From Caprella mutica (taxonomy: Eukaryota > Arthropoda > Malacostraca > Amphipoda > Caprellidae), in NCBI GenBank assembly GCA_947561585.1, contig CANNZV010000515.1, positions 186,001 through 250,000 of the forward strand: 64,000 nt of DNA, in the 5' to 3' direction. The notes under the pieces were generated by a model. That model had not been told where the DNA came from, made no database searches, and was given only the letters and a program-made list of their open reading frames with translations. Below, in pieces: positions 12,545 to 26,084 of the stretch (positions are counted from its first letter, which is position 1; each line of letters begins with the position of its first letter). The position numbers were made by a program, and so were the translations under genes.

Positions 12545-12995
12545 TGAAAAGAGCAACTTGAATAGAAATATAAAAGAACGAAAATTTAATTTGGTCAATT
12601 TGTTTCATAATTTGATACAGCTCTTCACGTAACATGAGTTTTTCACAGAATTTTATCACAGTTCCTATAGCGCGGATAACCAACCATACTCACCAAATAA
12701 AATCTACTAGCCATGGACTCAAAAAGTAATTCAAAAAATAAATAAATTCTTTAAGATATATATTATAAATAAAATCTCCAATGCTTAATAGCCAATATAG
12801 GACTATTTGTCTTTGAATATATCTGCAATGATGTGGTTCCATTAATATAATCCATTACATCAATTATGTAATCACAGTATCATTATTCTATATATTATAT
12901 AATATATAATTTCAGTCACCTTATGGATAATCGATGATGCTATTGAATTCCTTGTCTATGAAATACGATATTTTTAGATTGTTATAAATTTATCA
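12545..12995 (-). repeat. Dispersed repeat family A, inverted copy
   Basis: Read on the minus strand this aligns with 7200-7640. It contains ATCGTATTTCAT then GACAAGGAATTCAATAGCAT, CCATGGCTAGTAGATTTTAT and TATTTCTATTCAAGTTGCTC in the same order as copy 1. Divergence from copies 1 and 2 is substantial, so the family is old. Confidence 0.65.
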
Positions 12996-12999
12996 TTAT

Positions 13000-15900
13000 T
13001 AAAATAAAATGATAAAGAGGATACTTTGATCTTTTTGAATATTCAAAAATAGTTTCTCTTCTATGAATACATTAGAAAATAGTTATTGGATGAAATATAT
13101 ACAGCATAATTATAAAATATCATATATTGGACCGGTAATAATTTTTAGAATTTTGTAATTATTTTTCAATATGTTACACATTGAGAAAATTATATTTTAT
13201 ATTAAATATACGTCATATCTAGACAAATTCAAATATCTGTTTAAATTTTTATCAGGAAATTATACTTTCTTTTCACGAAAGTTATTCACTAATATTTTTT
13301 GTATATGCTTAGTTCAATTTGACAGCGGATATTTTAATTCACAAGTTAAAATTCAATCAATATTAAATTATAACTTAATATCTCATCTCACTTTTAAATT
13401 GGACTAAGGAACTTTGAATCGAAATTGTCAGTATAAAAGTTTGGATCGTAAAATGTCTGTGAAATATTATACTCTACATATAATAACAATAATTATTGTA
13501 GGTACTACGTGATATTATTCAATTGTATCTTTAAAAGAAATTTTCTTTAAATTGTATCTTTAAACTAAAGTGTGGTTCAATACGATTCCTATGCCGTCAT
13601 TCGGTATAGAGCTTGCTCCAGAAATCGCGAAGGTAGCTATTCTTTTCTGATTGATTTCCAGAGCATTTGAAGTTCATTAATGCCGCTGTGGTAGTAGGAT
13701 GGATGAACAGAACTGCATGGCCTATCGTGTAGATTCAGCTCTAGGCGTCATTTATATACTATATAATGCAGCTCTAGGCTTCACTTTATGCGTAAATGAA
13801 AGATGTGATGAAAAGGGCCATGGGGGAGAGTAGGAACCTCTTCAGTGCTTGAACCTACTGGACTTGATAGAGGTTATCTTAAGCGCCAAGACGTTGATAT
13901 TGTGATTCTTTATTTCAGTGATTTCGTGGTTGAGGGCGGATCAGCTAACAGGAAATCGGCAGAAATGCTCCACCATTGAAATACTCTGACTTCCTCAATA
14001 ATGAAATCCATAGATAGACGTCTTGTTGAGAACACAAACAATTCAATCTGCCTGGTTCCAACAGCAAATGCTCTTCCCATACAAAGACGGAATGCCTTCA
14101 GAACCTTCAAAGCTGCGAAGGAGAATGTTTAGAGGCTCTAGACTCTAGAGTCTGTAGTCCATCTCTTTCAGTAACTCAGCCCCTTATTATCTAAATTTCA
14201 AATCGAATTTTCTTTCACTATAAAGATTCTTATTCTTGTTTATAATGGAGAAATATCATCTTTAAAGATTGTAGCTTTTTATTAGTTGAGTAAAATTTTA
14301 CCACGCTGTGTCTAGTCAAAGAGTATTGTTAGATGATAATATACATTTTACATTTTATTATCAATAAATTATCAAGGAAGAACATTATCTAAATTTACAA
14401 AAGTTGCTAACTAGTCTAACTTTATCAAATGAGTTCTATATTCAGATGATTGTATGGTAGATAAATTATTTAACTCATGACTTATCACTCAGGAAAAGTC
14501 AGACCAGCCTGACAAAAAGAATAGCAGTCTTAGCAGACAAGGGTGTAACCGACACGATGAATATTTTAAGTGTCTCAGTCTTAGGAGCAGCCGTGAAAAC
14601 ACCTGGAAAGTTCACATTATTTAGGAGTGAAGCTCATATCATATGAAACATCAATTTTAAATATAACACAAGCATCCTTTCATGAATGAAATAAATCTAT
14701 TCGCTCTTCAAGAGACTGATAAATATTACTGGATGATGTGTAAAATAAAAGAGAATTGAATTGAAATATGAATATTGCTTATGAATATTCTTTATTTATA
14801 AAACACTTAAGACGTTGTCATACAGATGAAGATCGTATATTTAGTGTTTTTTAATTTCTAGCTAGTTTTTTTATGCATTTATTTCTCAAAACATAGAAGA
14901 TGGTATAATTCTTTGATGTGAGATATATAGGACAAAATGCACCATCTCGTGATGAAGTTTCTTACAGAATATATATAATTCTTTTTTTCTTCGATTGAAA
15001 AACCAGCTATTTTGAAAATCGCAGTACTACACAATGATGTTTCTTCCCTGCAATATTGTAATACAGTGAATTAAAAAAAATCGCAATAATTAATGATCCG
15101 GAACATTTTAACATTTATTCCTTGATTTTTCTTTTTGCTGCATACTATGTTAAGGAATTTCATATATGTATTTACATCATAATTCTCAAAGAGTATATGT
15201 ATTAAATGACTAAGAGTTCAGAAAGGCAATCATCTGTAGCAGAGTGGGGCAACTGTTCCTCGTGGTGTAAATAATGTGCAGATTACCACAATCTTTATAA
15301 ACTCTTTCTTCCGTAAATGCTGGCGTTGAAAACTTATCGAATGATTGCACAAGCGGCTAACTTCTTCCATTATCTGATAAAAGTAGATGCAATTAGGACT
15401 TGAAGAGGCTTCTCCTCTCGCAAAATTTGAGCCAACATGTGAATGAATCAGGAATATATGAAGATTTGTGAATATATCAAATAATCATTGAACGATGGCT
15501 ATATATTGGATATCGTATATATTTCTGTTGCTTAATATGAGTAAATACATCGTGATTGTTCGGTGAATATTGTAAAATTGTTTCGCTTTTTAAGTTTGAA
15601 ATTGTTCATTGAACACTGATGGATTTACATATTTATTCTGAATAAAGATTAGTACTGGACAAACAATACACACTGCAAGTATGTACATACATAGATTGAA
15701 TTGCGCACAAACGTAATTAGTAACACATTTGAAAATAGTATGTATAATCATTTCAGTGAGACAATTTTAAAAACAAAGTTTATATTGTCAAAAGCCTACA
15801 TTGCATCAATCGATGAAATTTTCATAATAGAAATACCTAAAAAGTAATTATATACACTTATAATTTAGTTAACGGAAATTAATATCATTAATGATACTAA

Positions 15901-17060
15901 TCTAAGATTTAGAGCCTGTTTTTCTTAAACAAGTTTTATGCAAGTCTGAATTGGAAGATAAATACGTACGACCTGAGCTATTTGCACAATAACAGTTCCT
16001 ATATATTCTAAACTCTAAGTCTCCACAGTCAAATAAATAAGCCAGAAACAAGGGCTATCTCGACCAAATTTATTCCTGGTTCAGTCTAAAACTTGTAGGA
16101 GGATGGAAAATGAAAGGAAAAAGTAATTCAGCAGAGCAGTAATGTAGGTCAAACATGAAGTAAAACATAACTTACAGCTCTAATGGATGTCGTACAAGAA
16201 CATTTGCTCAACCAATGGCTGCTTTTTCTTATAATTTTTCAGTATATTTTGGCTAGTTTTTAAATGGCTCTGTGTAAATATTTTATACTGCTGGTGCTTG
16301 CAATGATAATGTGCTTTCATCCTGGAGTCGGAATATTTTATTCATAAACATTTGAATTATTTTATTGGTATGAATGTTAAAGAATATAATTTGATGTGAA
16401 TAATTCATTTGCTGGAATTGTTGGAATGAAATAATGCTCGTATTTCGAATTTAATAGCTAGAAAATAAACATAAACGAACAAAACAGCTTTTCACTATTT
16501 AAGCTAGTTATATATTTTGTATAAAACAAAATATTATAGGGGAAATATTTAAATAGGATATATATTTTTTACCATTTTCAAGCATGTGATAAGAACACAA
16601 GAATTGAAAGCATAGAAACATTAATTAATATTATTTTCATTTGTATTTCATTATGAAGTTACGTAACAAACACCACATGAATAGAATAAATAATTATAAT
16701 TGCTATAAAGGACGATAACAATCTTACCTAAATCCTAAATAATACTAATATATTCATCATAGTTTAGAATAGGAAATTGAATTTCTCCATTGATAGAGGA
16801 ATCATGGCGATTATATGATAATATTCATTGCAAATGTTTACTAATACTGTATTTATGTTATTATGCTCAATACTCACACCTTCACAATAATTTACATAAC
16901 TGTATATTATGATAGATAATTTATAGGGACTTTCAGCATGTTTGAATTAAATTTTGAAAATATTTCAATCATTTCTAAATTAATATCATAAAGTTTTACT
17001 TATAAATTTATTTATTGTCAAATATTAATTGATACTTATAAAATTCTCTATATGGATGGC
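13000..17060. other. 4 kb with no recognised gene
   Basis: 13560-14210 is less AT-rich. It contains a minus-strand frame at 13910-14110 and a perfect 14-bp palindrome AGACTCTAGAGTCT at 14140-14153. 13840-14060 has faint similarity to 17840-17985 (GACTTGA…GAGGT…AGCGCC, then CAATTCAA.CTG), possibly another old repeat. I see nothing else that is supported. Confidence 0.35.
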
Positions 17061-17061
17061 A

Positions 17062-17337
17062 ATTCTAAATTAAGATTAAAAATACAGAGCAGTAACATAA
17101 ATGATAAAACTCTTCATAACTTAATAAAAAAATCGTACATCATACTGTAGAAACATCTTGGTGTTCATTACTAGACATTTCGGTATTGTAAGCTTTAAAT
17201 ATCGTATTCTAAATTAAAGATTAAAGATATAAAAACAGAAACACACAAATGATCAAGCTCTTCAATAATGAATCTAACATAATACCAAAGAAACATCTTG
17301 AGGTCAATTGATAGATAAGATCCCACTATTGCAAGCT
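17062..17337. repeat. Diverged direct duplication of ~133 bp
   Basis: 17062-17194 and 17206-17337 align end to end, sharing ATTCTAAATTAA…GATTAAA, GAAACATCTTG and TATTG(T/C)AAGCT, with many substitutions and small indels. It is an old local duplication, with no conserved reading frame. Confidence 0.7.
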
Positions 17338-18870
17338 ACAACCTCATGTCTCCGAACAAGTCAACACTCGTGTTTACATAGCTCCCCTCCAATCAAGTAG
17401 CAATTAGGCACAGTTTGACGAACGGATTCCAAACTCATCGATTTCTCTCTTTTATTCTTACTGAATTCCAAGAACAAGAATGCGAAATCGAGAAGATGGC
17501 TGCTTGGGAATTAGATAAATTAGAACCAACTTGCTAGAGAATTTTATAGAATAATATATTTAGAAAAGTTTTAAAATGAGGAAACATCGTATAGTATTCA
17601 GATACCTTTAGTATCTTTGAGAATTGAACATTAACATAGACCTTCAGATATTCCTAATTGATCTATCAAGACCTATGTTTCCGAGTACTGTGAGTGTCCG
17701 AGAACTGACACGTTACTCTGCATTATATTTTACAGAATTTTATTCGTGTTATAAATATTCTAACATAAAATTGAACATTTAGACTCAAGAGGCTTGAGTT
17801 GTCTTCAAGTGATCCTGTCCTTCACTTCTGAGTCAATTAATTCGAGATAGTTAGGGACTTGAAGTTGAGGTGATATACAATAGCGCCTCAGTGATCTGAC
17901 TTTGTGATTGAGAGCAGATACAAGAAGTTATTCTGCACCTGTTGTCAACTGTTTCAAACAGACAATTCAAACTGTTCTATTGACTCGTGAACATATATTT
18001 GAATTTGTTGATAATTATATTAATTACCATATACCGAATCATTTTATTCTGCAATATATAATATAATGGACAGTTTATTGCGAATGAGAGTTTATTATAA
18101 AATATTCCAATCAGAACTTTAGCAAGAGAATAAAAAATATTGTTTCTGAATGATGAAAACATTTTGTGATTAGAAGTCTATAAGTTAACCCTCAATATAT
18201 AGACACAGAGGCCATTTTGACTGAACCTCACACCCTTCTTCCACATTTTTAAATCGATAGTTTCCAAAATAATGCCGTGGCCAATTTTCCTGAAGCAGAA
18301 ACACAAACGAAACAGCTAACTATTAAGAACGATATGCACTCCTCTAAATTCCATATTTTAATGTAGGCATATTCTGTTGCAGCGACACTGCCTAGTCTAA
18401 GCCTAGTGAGATATGTACATTATCATGTATTTTGAAAAGTTCCTAGCAGTTGGTGTTTTAACTGTTTCACAATGGGAGTCTAAAAAAGACATTAAATGTA
18501 CTTATCTCCACCGTAACTTCAGTGAGTACATTTTTACAGCTCTGGATGCCTTTTTATGTCTAATGGGAGACGCCATAGAGGATTTATGGTGGCAGATACG
18601 GTCCTATCATTCATCATTGCAAGCAAAAACTTATCATTAGGCAATAAAAGAATGGAGATAACTTTGCATAAGAAAATATGCGTCAGTTTGCCAAATATTA
18701 TAATTAAATATATGATATTAATATAGTTATTACTATTTAGAAAAATATATTATAATTAATGCATTTTATACAAGAAAAATACGAACATAATTTAATATTG
18801 CTCAGATTATTTGTCAATAATATTGATTCAACTAGTTAGGGAATTAGTTATGTTAAAACTTGTATGCTTC
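17338..18870. other. Non-coding stretch with one small open frame
   Basis: Plus-strand 18413-18640 is open for 75 codons and ends ALDAFLCLMGDAIEDLWWQI plus 13 residues. Its composition is more protein-like than its neighbours, but no family is recognised and no splice context is convincing. Confidence 0.25.
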
Positions 18871-19185
18871 TATACCATTTACAGTTCTAGTTGATCCAAA
18901 TGAAATAATATTTGATCCAAGTGAATTTCAATTTGATCCAAGTGAAATTGAAATTGATCCTTATGAAATTGAATTTGATCCTTTTGAAATTGAATTTAAT
19001 CCAAGTGAAAATAATATTTGATCCAAGTGAAATTGAGTATTTTATCATTCCGATCTTCACATTTTGTGTCTTTGTCTGTTGGTTGGTTGGTCAGTTGCAA
19101 GAAAAATGTCACGATTTTAACATTAAAAATATAATAAATATTTGTATAATTTATGATATTACGATTGGCCAATCATAATCTCACA

Positions 19186-19857
19186 TTGCCCACCATAATC
19201 TTTCGTTGCCCACCATAATCTTTCATTGTCCACCATAATTTTTCATTGCCCACCATAATCTTTTATCGCCTACCATAATCTTTCATTTTCCACCTTAATC
19301 TTTCATTGCCCACTGTAATCTTTCATTCTCCACCATAATCTTTCATTCTCCACCATTATCTTTCATTCTCCACCATTATCTTTCATTACCCACCATAATC
19401 TTCCATTGCCCACCATAATCTTTCATTTTCCACCTTAATCTTTCATTGCCCACTGTAATCTTTCATTCTCCACCATAATCTTTCATTCTCCACCATTATC
19501 TTTCATTCTCCACCATTATCTTTCATTACCCACCATAATCTTCCATTGCCCACCATAATCTTTCATTGCCCACCATAATCTTTTATCGCCCACCATAATC
19601 TTCCATTGCCCACCGTAATCTTTCATCGCCCACCATAATCTTTCATCGCCCACCACAACCTTTCATTACCCACCATAATCTTTCATTGCCCACCATAATC
19701 TTTCATCGCCCACCATAATCTTCCATTGCCCACCGTAATCATTCATCGCCCACCATAATCTTTCATCGCCCACCATAACCTTTCATTACCCACCATAATC
19801 TTTCATTGCACACCATAATCTTTCATTGTCCACCATAATCTTTCATTGTCCACCATA
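19186..19857. repeat. FB1 left inner array, 20-bp unit, ~33 copies
   Basis: The unit is CCCACCATAATCTTTCATTG. Variants (CTCCACCATTATC, CACCTTAATC, CACTGTAATC) recur as blocks: one block repeats after 140 bp (19290 and 19430) and another after 120 bp (19611 and 19731), showing multi-unit duplications inside this arm only. Confidence 0.95.
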
Positions 19858-20040
19858 AAAAGTATATATTAAACAAAAAAATATAAAATAATATAATAAA
19901 CCTATATAAAAAAATTATATTGGGATATACACAAATATTTTGTGTGAAAAATAATTGTGTGAAATAAATTTGTGTAAAAAAATTGTGTAAAAAAATATGA
20001 ATAAAAATAGGGAACAAATTTTACATGAATGGCAATGTCA

Positions 20041-20400
20041 ATGAATGGAAGATTATGGTGGGCAATGACAGATTATGGTGGGCAATGAAAGATTATGGTG
20101 GGCAATGGAAGATTAGGGTAGGCGATGAAAGATTAGGGTGGGCAATGAAAGATTATGGTGGGTAATGGAAGATTATGGTGAGCGATGATAGATTAGGGTG
20201 GGCAATGAAAGATTATGGTGGGCAATGGAAGATTGTGGTGGGCAATGGGAGATTATGGTGGACAATGGAAGATTTTGGTGGGAAATGGAAGATTATGGTG
20301 GGCAATGGGAGATTATAGTGGGCAATGGAAGATTATGGTTGGCAATGATAGATTATGGTGGGCAATGGAAGATTATGGTGGGCAATGTGAGATTATGATT
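20041..20400. repeat. FB1 right inner array, inverted 20-bp unit, ~18 copies
   Basis: GGCAATGRAAGATTATGGTG is the reverse complement of the left array unit. The array is about half as long as its partner and does not carry the left array's block duplications, so the two arms evolve independently in copy number. Confidence 0.95.
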
Positions 20401-20735
20401 GGCCAATCGTAATATCATAAATTATACAAATATTTATTATATTTTTAATGTTAAAATCGTGACATTTTTCTTGCAACTGACCAACCAACCAACAGACAAA
20501 GACACAAAATGTGAAGATCGGAATGATAAAATACTCAATTTCACTTGGATCAAATATTATTTCACTTGGATTAAATTCAATTTCAAAAGGATCAAATTCA
20601 ATTTCATAAGGATCAATTTCAAAAGGATCAAATTCAATTTCATAAAGATCAATTTCAATTTCACTTGGATCAAATTGAAATTCACTTGGATCAAATATTA
20701 TTTCCTTTGGATCAACTAGAACTGTAAATGGTATA

Positions 20736-22301
20736 TTTTGTTTTTGTATTTATTGAGATTTTGAATATATCGAACTTGGACATGAATTGAACGAAAAAAT
20801 AAATGAGAACTATTTCTCATTCAAAAATTATATCAGGAATCATATACAAAAAGTAAACTATAGAAATAAATTATCAGATCGCTTTAATTTGCATATGAGG
20901 AAATTATTATCTGTGATTAATAATTTCATTATATTACGATTGAGGTATTATGAGAGTGAGTAATTTGTTCCTTTTTTCTGATCATATTAACATTTCTTAC
21001 CACGTATTATATAACCAGACTGCAGAAAGTGGTAGAATGTCCACTAATATTCCAATATAATGAAATAAGAAAACTCCACACATTGGCATAGTCTTATATC
21101 TGTCTATTCAGATCATCAGTTGAAAATATATAATTGCTTCGACCGCGTAATGTTTCAATTATACCAAATTTTCTCAAATTCAAAACAATGACTTCCAGTT
21201 GCCAAATCAGATAGCAATGTTTTGATTTGATGTCTGAGTTTTGCAGGCTTTTCTATGATTCCATTTCATGCTCCAGTGATTCTCAGAGCTTCTTATTCAA
21301 TTTGTGAATGCATGATGGAAGGAATGAAGGATTTGATATGCCAAGAGTAGCCTTTGGGGGGAAATTAAATCTGGAATTAAAACTGGAAGTAGATATTCTA
21401 CTTACTGCACCCGAAGCATTTGTATTTCAGACACAAGAAATTATATTAATTTGAGGAGAATTGAGGAAAAGATCGAGGCCTTCTAACTCTCTATTTCAAT
21501 TCACATGTTATAGATTATTTATTTAAGCGTGTATAATTATTAATTATTTGAATGTGTCATTTATTCAATATTTAACGAAACTACTTTTAATTAGTTTCTG
21601 GTGGAGCAATAGAAAAAACATGTCGAATATTTTGTTCCTTAAAATTTTCGAATTGTCGTTGAACATTATTTTTTTTAATATATTATCTAATGACGTTCTA
21701 TTAAACAAATTATTATTAATATATAATATTTTTCCCTGTATAAAATAAATTGGGCGCTTAAAGGGATCGACTACCTCCAGAATTTTAATTCAGTTTATTA
21801 TTGATATTTAAATAATAATCTAAGAGTTCTGATATTTGGAATACATGTATAACAGGAAAAAAGGAAATATTTTTTTCATGCTAAAATTTGGCTATAGTCA
21901 ATTGAAAGCGAGTTTTGTACTAAAAAAACTAATATTTTATAGGTAACTTCAATGCTTTTTCCAGCTTCATATTTTGTTTTAGAGAGAAGGGGCAGGATTC
22001 ATTTGAAAGGGGAAGAGTTGTTCTATGATTGTCCAGACACATATCTGAAATTAAAAGGTTTGCTTTAAAGTTATATTTGTAATATTTTTTTGAAAAAAAA
22101 CGGTTTCTTTCATATATTTCAAACTATTCTCGCTATAATTCTTTTTCTAATTCTATCTAAAAAATATTTTTGTTATATTATAGAGCACCTCTTCTTTTTT
22201 CAAAAAACCCTTTCATCTCACTTCACTACAACTAAAACTGACAAAGAAATGGATCATTCAAAATTATAAGTTTTTTAGGAGAGCCTGAATATTGATCTAG
22301 G
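20736..22301. other. AT-rich spacer between FB1 and FB2
   Basis: No gene is recognised. Plus-strand 21548-21748 is open for 66 codons but its composition is only that of AT-rich DNA (N, L, I, F). Confidence 0.35.
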
Positions 22302-22651
22302 TACACCGTTGTATAGTCAAATTAAAAAACATCAACATCAAATTGAAAAAACACAAATTAAAATTAAAAAGGATTAAATCGATTTAAAAGAGATGACATT
22401 CAAATTAAAATAAATCGAGTGCAAATTAAAAAACATCAATCAATTTGAAATAAATCAAATTAAAATGAACAAATTATAAAAAGTAATATCATCGATTTAA
22501 GAATTTCTTCACTTAATTGTAGCAATTATTCTTTTTTAGTTAATGTAAGTGTTACGTAGACTATATTAAATCTCAGAAATTTTAATTTTCATGAAGTAAA
22601 AAACAATTTGATGAATTATTAGGGCCAGTAAGCTTTTTGGTACTCGCACAA

Positions 22652-22905
22652 GTAAGTAGGTACCAAAGCTCATGGTAGCTTGGTAGGTACCAAAGCTCTT
22701 GGTAGGTACCAAAGCTCATGGTAGCTTGGTACATACCAAAGCTTTTGGTATGTACCAAAGCTCTTGGTAGGTACCAAAGCTCTTGGTAGGTACCAAAGCT
22801 CTTGGTAGGTACCAAAGCTCTTGGTAGGTATCAAAGCTCTTGGTAGGTACCAAAGCTCTTGGTAGGTACCAAAGCTCTTGGTAGGTACCAAAGCTCATAG
22901 GTTCC
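22652..22905. repeat. FB2 left inner array, 19-bp unit, ~13 copies
   Basis: The unit is GGTACCAAAGCTCTTGGTA, itself an imperfect palindrome (TACCAA…TTGGTA). The first units have CATGGTAGC variants. Frames through it are open only because of the repeat. Confidence 0.93.
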
Positions 22906-23127
22906 TTAATAATGATTGTAATCAACTGTATCAGCATTAGTTGGTGTGATGTCATTCGATGACAAATCTTAATGTGCAAGAAAATTTGTGAACTGTTTCT
23001 GCAGGTGATTACAGTTCTGCATGCACAGAAATGGAGTCATTTTTGGAATTGAGTGATCGATTTTCTTTTCTAAATAACGCAGTCTGTGTTCTACTGGTCT
23101 CATTCCAATTTCAAACTCAGACATAAG

Positions 23128-23705
23128 CATTGGTACCTACCATGAGCTTTGGTACCTACCATGAGCTTTAGTACCTACCATGAGCTTTGGTACCTACCAT
23201 GAGCTTTAGTAGGTACCCACCATAAGCTTTGGTACCTACCATGAGCCTCAGTACCTACCATGAGCTTTAGTAGGTACCCACCATGAGCTTTGGTACCTAC
23301 CATGAGCCTCAGTACCTACCATGAGCTTTGGTACCTACCATGAGCTTTAGTACCTACCATGAGCTTTAGTACCCACCATGAGCTTTGGTACCTACCATGA
23401 GCTTTAGTACCCACCATAAGCTTTGGTACCTACCATGAGCCTCAGTACCTACCATGAGCTTTGGTACCTACCATGAGCTTTTGTACCTACCATGAGCTTT
23501 AGTACCCACCATGAGCTTTGGTACCTACAATGAGCTTTAGTACCTACCATGAGCTTTAGTACCTACCATGAGCTTTAGTACCTACCATGAGCTTTAGTAC
23601 TTACCATGAGCTTTAGTACCTACCATGAGCTTTAGTATCTACCATGAGCTTTAGTACCTACCATGAGCATTAGTACCTACCATGAGCTTTAGTACCTATC
23701 ATGTG
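23128..23705. repeat. FB2 right inner array, inverted 19-bp unit, ~30 copies
   Basis: ACCATGAGCTTTRGTACCT is the diverged reverse complement of the left unit. This arm is more than twice as long as its partner and has fixed different bases (CATGAGC against AAGAGC), showing arm-specific homogenisation. Confidence 0.93.
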
Positions 23706-24114
23706 TAAGTATCAAGAAGCTTACTGGCCCTAATAATTGTTCAAATTATTTTTTACTTCATATAAATCATAATTTGTATTCTTCAAAATTAAAAAAATCT
23801 GAAATTTTACATTAACTAAAAAAGAATAATTGCTACATGTAAGTGAAAAAATTCGTAAATCGAAGATATTCGTTATTAGTAATTTTGTTTTAATTTTAAA
23901 ATGATTTATTTTAATATGAATACTAACTATTTCAAATTGAATTTGATTCATTTTAAATTTATTTATATATTTTAATTTAAACTTGATTTATTTTAATTTG
24001 AGTTTTCTTAATTTGAACTTGAGATTTTTTAATTTGAATGTTATCTTTTTTAAATCGCTTTGATCTTTTTAAATCTATTCGATGTTTTTTTTAATTTGAT
24101 TGTAAAATGGTGTA

Positions 24115-26060
24115 GAAAGAAGTGTCACTTAGACGAGCGATACATCCTTTTTACCAGCTCTGATAGAATTTAACAACCAGATTTTATTCATTTTATTTTA
24201 GATATTCTTTCAGTCAGTTATTGAGCAACAACCATTAATTAAAAATTCAATGATTAATAGAGAGAGGTTTATAGTGCCAATTTATAATAGTGCCTTTACC
24301 AATAAATGCATTTAATTTTTATAATAAATAGCTTCTTGAACAGTATAGTGATAGAAATGATATTATGAAAAATAAATATTTAAGGTAATAATATTTTTGA
24401 TTAAATATATCTCAATATTCTTATCATCAATACGACATTATAATCACAATATTATTAATTTAAATTAATGACCAAATATATTCAAACATATATGTATTAA
24501 TTTCTAATCAACTGAGTATAAAAGAGCGTCAACATTTTAATTTCCTGATGCAAATAAAAATGTCAGGACAATTTTGAAAAATCATATAATGAACATGTTT
24601 CAAACGGATGGGTGTACAAGTATATGATATAACTAATTAAATACCTGCTGCAAATAATTTGGTACGTATTATTTCATTACATGAAGTCCGTGATATGTTG
24701 TTTTGGCACGAATAAATTATAGAATTTTAATTAAATTACAGGTATAGTATTTTTTTTTTAAATCTAATTAATTGTTTGAACAGATTTAAATGGAAAGTCT
24801 ACGGACAGCACTATTCCTACTATCGTTTTTTTATTTGAAGTAGAAGAAATGATGTTATTCTGAACACTGTACAAATAGATAATGATATCAAAAGATTGAT
24901 GTAACAGAAACATATATAGCATATATGAAAATATTTAATAACACATCTTCATAGCTGGAACTTATAAAGGAATGAAGATATCTTGGAACATACATTTAAT
25001 AGAGGGCATTGTTGCAAGACTGAAATGAGAAGGATGGCATTTCATTACTGTCCACACAATAAAACGTATATTAAACATATATTATCACACATATAAAATA
25101 TCACAACCCGAAAAAACTAGGGTAAATAGATATTTAACAGTATACAAATTAATGTGGAAATAATTTAATGTGATTTTATTCTATAAGAACTTTCTTCAAT
25201 TCCCATCAAATTCTAAATTCGAAAAGAATTGAAGAACAAATTAAGCAACGCATTCTACATGCAGATTAATAGTTTTTAATTTGCTGTTTCAATCATAAAT
25301 ACAAATAGGTTGAAAATTAGCATTCGAGTTGCGACAAATTGAAAATGCCAATAACTCCGTTTGGCGGTAAAAAGCTGAACGCACGGAATAATTTAACTTT
25401 TTTCCCTTTACGAACCAATTAAAATTCAGATTAGGAATTAGGCTGGGCAGTCTAATGACTGAATAATTCTTTAGCCGCTCAGAAAACAATCGGATTGTTT
25501 CGATTGGAATTGTTTCTCCTTTCATAACAGGTTTTAAGCTCTTGATTTGATGACCATTAAGCAGCTTTCCATTTGAAACCATCTGATTTAACTCAACTTT
25601 ATTTAGTTACGATATATTATTAAATCATTGAATGAGACTTCTATTAAAGAAAAATTATATAAAAGTGTTATATATATATCTAAAATTCGATATAATAGAT
25701 ATGAACATAAATAGATAAGTGGAACTGATTGCAGTAATAAATTATGTGTGATGACAATTTATTGATCAGAGTAATCGAATAATTTCTTTTTTTCTTTAAT
25801 ACGTCACAAGCAAAAACCTCATTTCAAATTTTGATTAAATTTTAAAAGAAATAGTATTTTTCTTGATGAAATATGTACCATAGTTTAAAAAATGTTTGAT
25901 AGAAAAAATAATTTTAATATTTTTTTATTACATTAGAATGAATTTGAAATTGGAATCTCTACAAAAATTAATAGTTATACAATTGATTATATTATTTCAA
26001 CATTGTTGGTCTATATTAAGTTATTTTTGCACCGTTGGTGCCCAAATATATAATATATTC
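24115..26060. other. Spacer with one small minus-strand frame
   Basis: Minus-strand 25289-25582 is a 97-codon frame from ATG (MVSNGKLLNGHQIKSLKPVM…), with a balanced composition and less AT bias than its surroundings. No domain, signal peptide or splice signal is recognised. It could be a small gene, an exon or a transposon fragment. The rest of the interval shows nothing supported. Confidence 0.25.
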
Positions 26061-26084
26061 AGCGTCACTGGTTAGTTTTCTTCA

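Larger units (their letters stand above)
18873..20733. mobile_element. Foldback element FB1 (non-autonomous, TA-flanked)
   Basis: A 1.86-kb element whose two halves are inverted copies. Outer arms 18873-19190 and 20395-20733 are nearly identical reverse complements; the right arm has one extra GATCC-type subrepeat block. Each arm begins TACCATTTACAGTTCTAGTT, continues with ~18-bp GATCC(A/T)(A/T)GTGAAATTGAATT-type subrepeats, and then has a unique block with TTGCAAGAAAAATGTCACGA. Inside lie inverted arrays of a 20-bp unit (19186-19857 and 20041-20400) around a ~180-bp AT-rich centre. TA lies directly outside both ends (18871-18872, 20734-20735). No transposase is encoded. The architecture is that of Drosophila FB and sea-urchin TU elements. 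Confidence 0.9.
22304..24112. mobile_element. Foldback element FB2 (non-autonomous, TA-flanked)
   Basis: A 1.81-kb element with the same plan as FB1. Outer arms 22304-22650 and 23705-24112 are diverged inverted copies. They start CACCGTTGTATAGTCAAATT (left) and CACCATTTTACAATCAAATT (right, reverse complement), followed by AAATTAAAA-type subrepeats, then AGCAATTATTCTTTTTTAGT and ATTAGGGCCAGTAAGCTT. Inverted 19-bp arrays sit at 22652-22905 and 23128-23705 around a unique centre at 22906-23127. TA flanks both ends (22302-22303, 24113-24114). The end sequence YACCRTT followed by TAYA/ACAR resembles FB1. No transposase is present. Confidence 0.88.

Noticed and set aside
20198..20412. Trp/Gly-rich repetitive frames in FB1
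   Set aside because: The 20-bp unit makes all three frames equivalent after three units; the frames are not proteins.
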